NCBI GenBank assembly: GCA_020432595.1
Contig: JAGQGA010000167.1
Location: 1 to 9,426, forward strand
DNA: 9,426 bases
Direction: 5' to 3'
Source of the DNA: Anaerolineales bacterium
GTDB lineage: Bacteria > Chloroflexota > Anaerolineae > Promineifilales > Promineifilaceae
The position numbers were made by a program, and so were the translations under genes. Position 1 is the stretch's first letter. Each line of letters begins with the position of its first letter. Positions 6,039-9,426 of this stretch are shown here, piece after piece. Below the pieces are notes generated by a model. The model made no database searches. It was not told the origin of the DNA and saw only the letters and a program-made list of their open reading frames with translations.

Positions 6039-8039
6039 ATGCACCTATTATCCCCTTCCAAACAACGGCGGCATAAACTTCTTTTAGCTAGTCTCGTCCT
6101 CATCTTGCTCACCAACCTCATTCTCCCCAGTTCGGCTCTGGCCTGGAAAATCACCACCCACGTCTATCTCACCGACATCATTCTGGCCGATGTTCTAGAC
6201 GATGGCAATGTTACCATCTACGCCGTGAACTATGAAACCGGCCAAATCATCGGCGAAATCGGAGAATATGCCGTTGAAGGCGACATCCTCACCGCCCTGC
6301 AAAACAACACTGCCCAATACCGCGCCGGAACCGTTGGCCCCGATGCCTACCCCGACATTGCCACCGGGCAACAAGTCATCCATCCTGAGGCTCTTGCTAG
6401 CGGCGTGGAGCAGGGCACCGATGCCTGGCTGCGCCATTTGTGGGATCAAGCCAACAGCCCCGCCTATGCCAACAACTCCGCCGTTAGAGCTGTGACCATG
6501 GGTTTTCTCACCCATGCCGCCGGAGATATGTTTGCCCATACCTTTGTCAACAACTTTACCGGCGGAGCTTTCACCCTCGACCCCGCTGAGAACGCCCTTA
6601 AACATGTGCTGCTGGAAGGGTATATGGACAAACGGTTGCCCAAAAACGCGCTCGATGCCGCCTTTTTTGCCGACAGCAATCTGAATATTCGCGGAGCTGA
6701 AGATGCAAACAACGACTTTATTTACCGCGCCATGATTGATGCCCGACCCGGCACGATTTTGGATACCAAGCTCCTGCCCAAAGACAGCCCTGGCACAACC
6801 TACTCCATCCCGCGCATTTTCTCCACCCTTCGCGCCAATTTGGAAACAGAAATTGCCAACGCCAACTGCGAAATCTGGGAGGTTGTTTGTCTTGCTAAAA
6901 ATGAATACCGCAAAGCATGGCGGGATGATATTGATGAAGGGTTGAAAGCGTGGCCGCAAACAAGCCATCAGCTCATTCTGGCGCTCGCTTTTAACGCCGA
7001 GCGCAAAACAAAAACAGCGGAAGCAAGCGACATCGCCGAGCAATATGTGCTGGAGCACCTCCTGTCAATGGCCGGGCTGCCTGATTTTGTGGGGTTAACA
7101 GCCCTGCAAATTCAGGAAATCATCAATGATATTACCCCCACGGCCCTGCTTGAAATCATTGATGAGTTTAAAGCCAATCTGCTCGATACGCTCCTGATGG
7201 AGGCTATCGGTATGAACAAGGAGCAGCTTGAGGAGTTTGCCACCAACCCGGAGCTTTGGTTTGATTTGGTGATGAACAGCGGCGAAGGGGAAAATGTCAC
7301 GTTGCAACGGTTTAACCAGGAATATCTTCACCTTGTAGACACAGGTTATAACAACCCCAATGAAGCGTTTGACTACACTACCTTCCCCCCAGCCTATAAC
7401 ACCGTCACCATGGGCAAGCTGGCGCTGCTTAGCCAGGATGAGGTGAACCGACTGTTGCGTGATATGGGCAGTTCCGTGCGGCTTGAGGAGCCAAACATCA
7501 TGTTGGGGTTTGTGCCGACGCTTGATGGGAGTAACCAGTGGCTTGAGGGCATGGTGTTGGCGCAAGATCGGGCAGTTTATGAGCAAATTTTTATACGGCA
7601 GGCGGGGGAAGTAAAGCCATTTGCGCCGCTACATGCGGCGGCGTTTACCGCCTATTTGCCCATTATTTCCGACTCAGCAGGTTGTTTGGGGCGCACGCCC
7701 ACCATTTGGGGGACGAATGGCAATGATGTGATTGTGGGAACGGCCGGAAATGATGTGATTATGGGCAAAGCGGGCAACGACCAGATTGATGGGGGAGGCG
7801 GCAATGATTTTATTTGCGGCGGCACAGGCAATGATGTCATCAGTGGGGGTGACGGCCAGGATGTTATGAGTGGCGAGGCCGGAGCCGATACCATTTCTGG
7901 TGGCTTGGGGAATGACAAACTGTATGGCAATGCGGGGAATGATGTGCTGGATGGAGGTGCAGGGCGCAACTTGATTTTTGCCGGCGAAGGGTTTGACAGT
8001 TGTGCGGCCGGCGTTGGTAATTTTGAGTGTGAGAATTGA
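6039..8039 (+). CDS. Secreted zinc-dependent phospholipase C-like protein with C-terminal RTX repeats
   Basis: The 666-residue precursor has a Sec signal peptide: a basic start, a Leu-rich core (14-29), and SALA before W36. Cleavage there makes Trp the first mature residue, as in bacterial phospholipases C, where Trp1 binds zinc. Probable further ligands are H41, D102 (GPDAYPD), H115, H159 with D163 and H167 (THAAGDMFAH), and H189 with E193 (HVLLE). The Asp-to-His spacing of four resembles the GPI-phospholipase D branch of the Zn_dep_PLPC family more than Bacillus PLC. A middle part (about 230-545) is unassigned. Residues 559-648 are ten RTX nonapeptides, which bind calcium. C551 before them and two Cys at the end (DSC, FECEN) may form disulfides. 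Expected role: hydrolysis of phospholipid or glycolipid heads outside the cell. Substrate is not predictable. It has no exact copy of the palindrome. Confidence 0.85.
   Translation: MHLLSPSKQRRHKLLLASLVLILLTNLILPSSALAWKITTHVYLTDIILADVLDDGNVTIYAVNYETGQIIGEIGEYAVEGDILTALQNNTAQYRAGTVGPDAYPDIATGQQVIHPEALASGVEQGTDAWLRHLWDQANSPAYANNSAVRAVTMGFLTHAAGDMFAHTFVNNFTGGAFTLDPAENALKHVLLEGYMDKRLPKNALDAAFFADSNLNIRGAEDANNDFIYRAMIDARPGTILDTKLLPKDSPGTTYSIPRIFSTLRANLETEIANANCEIWEVVCLAKNEYRKAWRDDIDEGLKAWPQTSHQLILALAFNAERKTKTAEASDIAEQYVLEHLLSMAGLPDFVGLTALQIQEIINDITPTALLEIIDEFKANLLDTLLMEAIGMNKEQLEEFATNPELWFDLVMNSGEGENVTLQRFNQEYLHLVDTGYNNPNEAFDYTTFPPAYNTVTMGKLALLSQDEVNRLLRDMGSSVRLEEPNIMLGFVPTLDGSNQWLEGMVLAQDRAVYEQIFIRQAGEVKPFAPLHAAAFTAYLPIISDSAGCLGRTPTIWGTNGNDVIVGTAGNDVIMGKAGNDQIDGGGGNDFICGGTGNDVISGGDGQDVMSGEAGADTISGGLGNDKLYGNAGNDVLDGGAGRNLIFAGEGFDSCAAGVGNFECEN
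7713..7982 (+). repeat. RTX calcium-binding nonapeptide repeats, ten units
   Basis: Ten consecutive 27-base units encode nonapeptides of the form (x)xGNDxIxG, for example TAGNDVIMG, KAGNDQIDG and GTGNDVISG; the last (GAGRNLIFA) is degenerate. These fold into a parallel beta-roll that binds calcium between turns. The block begins right after the TIWG segment and ends at a Cys-containing tail. One unit is encoded partly by AACGGCCGGA (7739), a two-base variant of the palindrome. Confidence 0.9.
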
Positions 8040-8073
8040 GTATGCTTTCCACACCGGTCAACGACGCTGGGTA

Positions 8074-8083
8074 AACGGCCGTT
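8074..8083. repeat. Intergenic copy of AACGGCCGTT behind the phospholipase gene
   Basis: This is one of only two copies outside genes. Its context GTAAACGGCCGTTGTA (8071-8086) is identical over 16 bases to 5781-5796 at the end of rsmG, so the similarity reaches beyond the palindrome itself. Confidence 0.9.
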
Positions 8084-8114
8084 GTAGTAGAAAGCCATGC
8101 TGCCATTAACAATT

Positions 8115-8183
8115 GTCATTTCGACATCCTTCGAGATCCTCCGAGAAATCCCGTTCCTGTTGGACGAGAAAACCGAATTTCTC
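8115..8183. repeat. Probable fragment of a dispersed intergenic inverted repeat
   Basis: The element opens with GTCATTTCGAC (8115-8125). Its inner arms are GAGAAATCCCGTT (8143-8155) and AACCGAATTTCTC (8171-8183), which pair at 11 of 13 positions around a 15-base loop. From general knowledge, GTCATTTCGA...GAGAAATC elements are common dispersed non-coding repeats in Chloroflexota and other genomes and usually end in a matching TCGAAATGAC. That outer right arm is missing here, so this copy looks truncated. It lies just upstream of the antitoxin-like gene. Confidence 0.45.
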
Positions 8184-8202
8184 CTGGCAGACTTGTTGAA
8201 TC

Positions 8203-8451
8203 ATGAGAATTAAAATACCTGAAGAATTTGTGCAAGAATTAACGCTCTTGGGTGAAAAAGAGCAAAAATCACGAGATACTCTAATCCATGAGGCCATTAA
8301 AGAGTACCTTGCTCGCCGAAAAGTAACCGACATATCGGTTGCTTCTGGTCTTTGGCAAGGACGATATAGTGATGCGCTTGCCTATGAGCAAGCATTACGG
8401 GACGAGTGGCAGGTTAATGCAAGCGATTTTTGCTATCAACGTGCTGATTGA
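8203..8451 (+). CDS. Ribbon-helix-helix antitoxin-like protein (VapB/CopG type)
   Basis: This is an 82-residue protein. Residues 1-40 have the ribbon-helix-helix pattern: a short beta strand MRIKIPEE, a helix FVQELTLLGEKEQKS, then RDTLIHEAIKEYLARRK. Such proteins dimerise, bind operator DNA through the strand, and often hold a toxin with their tail. The tail here, SGLWQGRY...LRDEW, resembles the GLWKDR...LRxxW tail of VapB-type antitoxins. An in-frame TGA at 8197-8199 limits the start to this ATG; no clear ribosome binding site is visible. No intact toxin gene follows, only a short VapC-like stump in another frame (8417-8473). The uridine-kinase-like gene starts 18 bases after the stop. Probably an orphan antitoxin, perhaps kept as a DNA-binding regulator. 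Confidence 0.75.
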   Translation: MRIKIPEEFVQELTLLGEKEQKSRDTLIHEAIKEYLARRKVTDISVASGLWQGRYSDALAYEQALRDEWQVNASDFCYQRAD

Positions 8452-8473
8452 TCACTTAGTGACATTACCATGA
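8417..8473 (+). pseudogene. Possible 5' stump of a vapC-type PIN toxin gene
   Basis: An 18-codon frame starting at ATG 8417, inside the end of the antitoxin-like gene, reads MQAIFAINVLIDHLVTLP and stops at 8471-8473. PIN toxins begin with a strand such as LLDTNVLIDHL; INVLIDHL matches it except that the catalytic Asp-Thr has become Ala-Ile. The position, overlapping the antitoxin end, is where vapC normally starts. The frame then runs into the start of the kinase gene and shows no more PIN sequence. The match is short, so chance remains possible. Confidence 0.4.
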
Positions 8474-9138
8474 TCAGATCAGCAGCCCTTGAGCAATTAG
8501 CAGCGTGGTTAACGGCCGTTTCTCTTCCCCATCCTCTTCGCGTTGGCATAGACGGCATTGACTGCGCGGGCAAAACCAGCCTGGCCGCTGAGTTGGCCGC
8601 CCTGCTCATTAGCCAGGGACACCCCGTTATTCGCGCCTCCATTGACGGCTTCCACAACCCCCGTGCTGTTCGCTATCGCCAGGGGCGCACCTCGCCCACC
8701 GGTTACTACGAGGATTCTTTTAACCTAGACAGCGTGCTGGCATGTTTGCTGTGCCCTTTAGGGCCGGGTGGGGATGGGCGGTACAAAACGGCCGTTTTTG
8801 ACCACGAACACGACACGCCGATCAATATGCCTTGGCAAACGGCCGTTTCCCACGCCATCCTCCTTCTCGACGGCATTTTTCTCCATCGCCCCGAACTATT
8901 GCCTCATTTAGACTACTCTCTCTTGGTAGACATCTCCTTCGACACCGCCCTTGCCAGAGCCATTCACCGTGACCAACGGCTGCTAGGTTCCCCCGAACAA
9001 GTAACCCAACTCTACCAAACCCGCTACTTTCCCGCGCAAAAACATTATCTGGCAACCTGCCATCCCACCCAACATGCCAATGCTGTTTGGCAAAACAACA
9101 ACCTACAGCAACCGGTTCTCCACCTCAAAACCCCATAG
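8470..9138 (+). CDS. Uridine kinase-like P-loop NTPase
   Basis: The 222-residue length fits the uridine kinase/phosphoribulokinase superfamily. It has a Walker A, GIDCAGKT, at residues 29-36 after strand LRVGIDG; the substrate-side motif SIDGFHNPRAVRYRQGR (57-73) followed by SPTGYYEDSFN; ILLLDGIFLHRPELLPHLD as the Walker B-like strand; and LVDISFDTALARAIHRDQR as the lid region. A role in phosphorylating a nucleoside or related sugar-alcohol substrate is likely, but the exact substrate cannot be read from these motifs. Three palindrome copies fall in it (8511, 8787, 8838), all giving Thr-Ala-Val, two of them 42 bases apart in the stretch before the Walker B-like strand. It follows the antitoxin-like gene by 18 bases and may share its transcript. 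The ATG at 8470 lacks a strong ribosome binding site. Confidence 0.85.
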   Translation: MIRSAALEQLAAWLTAVSLPHPLRVGIDGIDCAGKTSLAAELAALLISQGHPVIRASIDGFHNPRAVRYRQGRTSPTGYYEDSFNLDSVLACLLCPLGPGGDGRYKTAVFDHEHDTPINMPWQTAVSHAILLLDGIFLHRPELLPHLDYSLLVDISFDTALARAIHRDQRLLGSPEQVTQLYQTRYFPAQKHYLATCHPTQHANAVWQNNNLQQPVLHLKTP

Positions 9139-9172
9139 CCGTAACTTGTTACAAAGTTGAGAATTATGGGGT
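9130..9172. other. Nested inverted repeat across the kinase stop codon
   Basis: ACCCCATA (9130-9137) and TATGGGGT (9165-9172) are perfect 8-base inverted repeats. Inside them AACTT (9143-9147) and AAGTT (9154-9158) can also pair. The outer arm overlaps the kinase stop. On the + strand AAAATC follows, not a T tract, so it is not a standard terminator of the kinase. It also overlaps a candidate promoter, so an operator role is possible. Confidence 0.4.
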
Positions 9173-9177
9173 AAAAT
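9148..9177 (+). promoter_or_regulatory. Candidate promoter for the M20 peptidase gene
   Basis: GTTACA (9148-9153, four of six matches to TTGACA) and TAAAAT (9172-9177, five of six to TATAAT) are 18 bases apart. The leader to the ATG at 9278 would be about 95 bases and contains the palindrome CAAAATTTTG (9231-9240). Confidence 0.35.
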
Positions 9178-9277
9178 CAAAGTCTGGTAGAAATAGCGGG
9201 TAAACCTTTATTTTTATGGAGCATGATCTACAAAATTTTGCAGATTGGTTCAAACGCCCACTGAACTTGGAGAGAAG

Positions 9278-9426
9278 ATGTCTTACGATGTAATTGAGCT
9301 TACCCAAAATCTGGTCAAAATCCAATCGGTTAGTCGGGACAGCAACGCCGCTGTTTCTGACTATATCCAGACGATTTTGGCAGAGATTGGCTGCGCGGTA
9401 GAGCGGCTAGAATATGTAGACGACAA
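9278..9426 (+). CDS. M20-family metallopeptidase/deacylase, N-terminal part only
   Basis: Forty-nine codons are present before the right edge. The start MSYDVIELTQNLVKIQSVS, followed by VSDYIQTILAEIGCAVERL, is the usual opening of M20 enzymes (ArgE, DapE, carboxypeptidase G2 type): a helix ending in L(V/I)xIxSVS, then a helix with YIxxxLxxxG. These are zinc amidohydrolases acting on N-acyl amino acids or small peptides. The metal-binding residues lie beyond the edge, so the substrate cannot be judged. GGAG at 9269-9272 lies 5 bases before the ATG, a good ribosome binding site. A separate promoter upstream is likely because the gap to the kinase gene is 139 bases. Confidence 0.75.
   Translation, partial: MSYDVIELTQNLVKIQSVSRDSNAAVSDYIQTILAEIGCAVERLEYVDD

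Larger units (their letters stand above)
292..8847. repeat. Highly iterated palindrome AACGGCCGTT, 19 dispersed copies
   Basis: Exact copies of this self-complementary 10-mer start at 292, 511, 1163, 1250, 1499, 1527, 1612, 3401, 3752, 4046, 5221, 5303, 5653, 5784, 5888, 8074, 8511, 8787 and 8838. Several extend to 12-14 bases of perfect palindrome, for example GAAACGGCCGTTTC around 511 and 5653, and AAAACGGCCGTTTT around 5888 and 8787. Near matches lie at 571, 1665, 1913, 2550 and 7739. Seventeen copies are inside genes: the Thr-Ala-Val frame ten times, Asn-Gly-Arg four times, Arg-Pro three times. Two are intergenic. Spacing is irregular, so this is not a CRISPR or tandem array. Function unknown; the nearest analogy is cyanobacterial HIP1. 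Confidence 0.95.

Noticed and set aside
6195..7058. 287-residue - strand reading frame
   Set aside because: It is antisense to the catalytic part of the phospholipase gene, whose zinc ligands and signal peptide are clear; no domain or ribosome binding site supports it.
7713..7982. RTX repeats as sign of a type I secretion operon
   Set aside because: The protein has an N-terminal Sec signal and no HlyB/HlyD/TolC-type genes are nearby.
292..8847. Reading the palindromes as a CRISPR array or as intrinsic terminators
   Set aside because: Spacing is irregular and mostly inside genes, so it is no array. A 10-base perfect palindrome without a loop makes a poor hairpin, and few copies have a T tract after them.
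8470..9138. Kinase gene as the toxin partner of the antitoxin-like gene (zeta-type toxin)
   Set aside because: The SIDGFHNPRAVRYRQGR and YYEDSFN motifs fit uridine kinase-like proteins; zeta-toxin hallmarks were not seen, and the antitoxin tail fits VapB instead.

Overview
The window reads like the chromosome of an uncultured Chloroflexota bacterium, probably an Anaerolineae-type lineage. This is inference: the lipoprotein at 3222-5102 has the Val/Thr/Glu-rich linker after its lipobox that is typical of Chloroflexota solute-binding proteins. The mix of REC-GAF-PAS regulators, secreted RTX proteins and GTCATTTCGA-type intergenic repeats also fits. No rRNA, tRNA, CRISPR array or transposase was seen. 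Genes are closely packed, mostly on the + strand, with one regulator on the - strand.

Layout. The left edge holds the 3' part of a divergent FtsK/SpoIIIE-type P-loop ATPase (2-1603) with a repeated acidic DDLLPLP tail. A small unrecognised protein overlaps its end (1572-1796). A perfect hairpin (1806-1834) separates it from a convergent REC-GAF-PAS response regulator (1839-3080, - strand). From a divergent intergenic region a + strand unit follows: an orphan family-5 solute-binding lipoprotein (3222-5102) joined through a TAATG stop/start overlap to rsmG, the 16S rRNA m7G methyltransferase (5102-5797). After a 241-base spacer comes a secreted zinc-dependent phospholipase C with a C-terminal RTX repeat block (6039-8039). 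Next are a fragment of an intergenic inverted repeat (8115-8183), a ribbon-helix-helix antitoxin-like gene (8203-8451) with what looks like an 18-codon stump of its VapC partner (8417-8473), a uridine-kinase-like P-loop protein (8470-9138), and the start of an M20 metallopeptidase cut by the right edge (from 9278).

The most striking feature is not a gene. The 10-base perfect palindrome AACGGCCGTT occurs 19 times in 9.4 kb, against roughly 0.01 expected for uniform composition. It lies in coding DNA in all three frames (17 sites, read as Thr-Ala-Val, Asn-Gly-Arg or Arg-Pro) and in two intergenic sites. It behaves like the HIP1 palindrome (GCGATCGC) of cyanobacteria, but with a different sequence and in what seems to be a different phylum. 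It is missing from the phospholipase gene and from the response regulator. This, the degenerate FtsK-like protein with its repeat tail, and the phospholipase-RTX architecture are the items most worth following.
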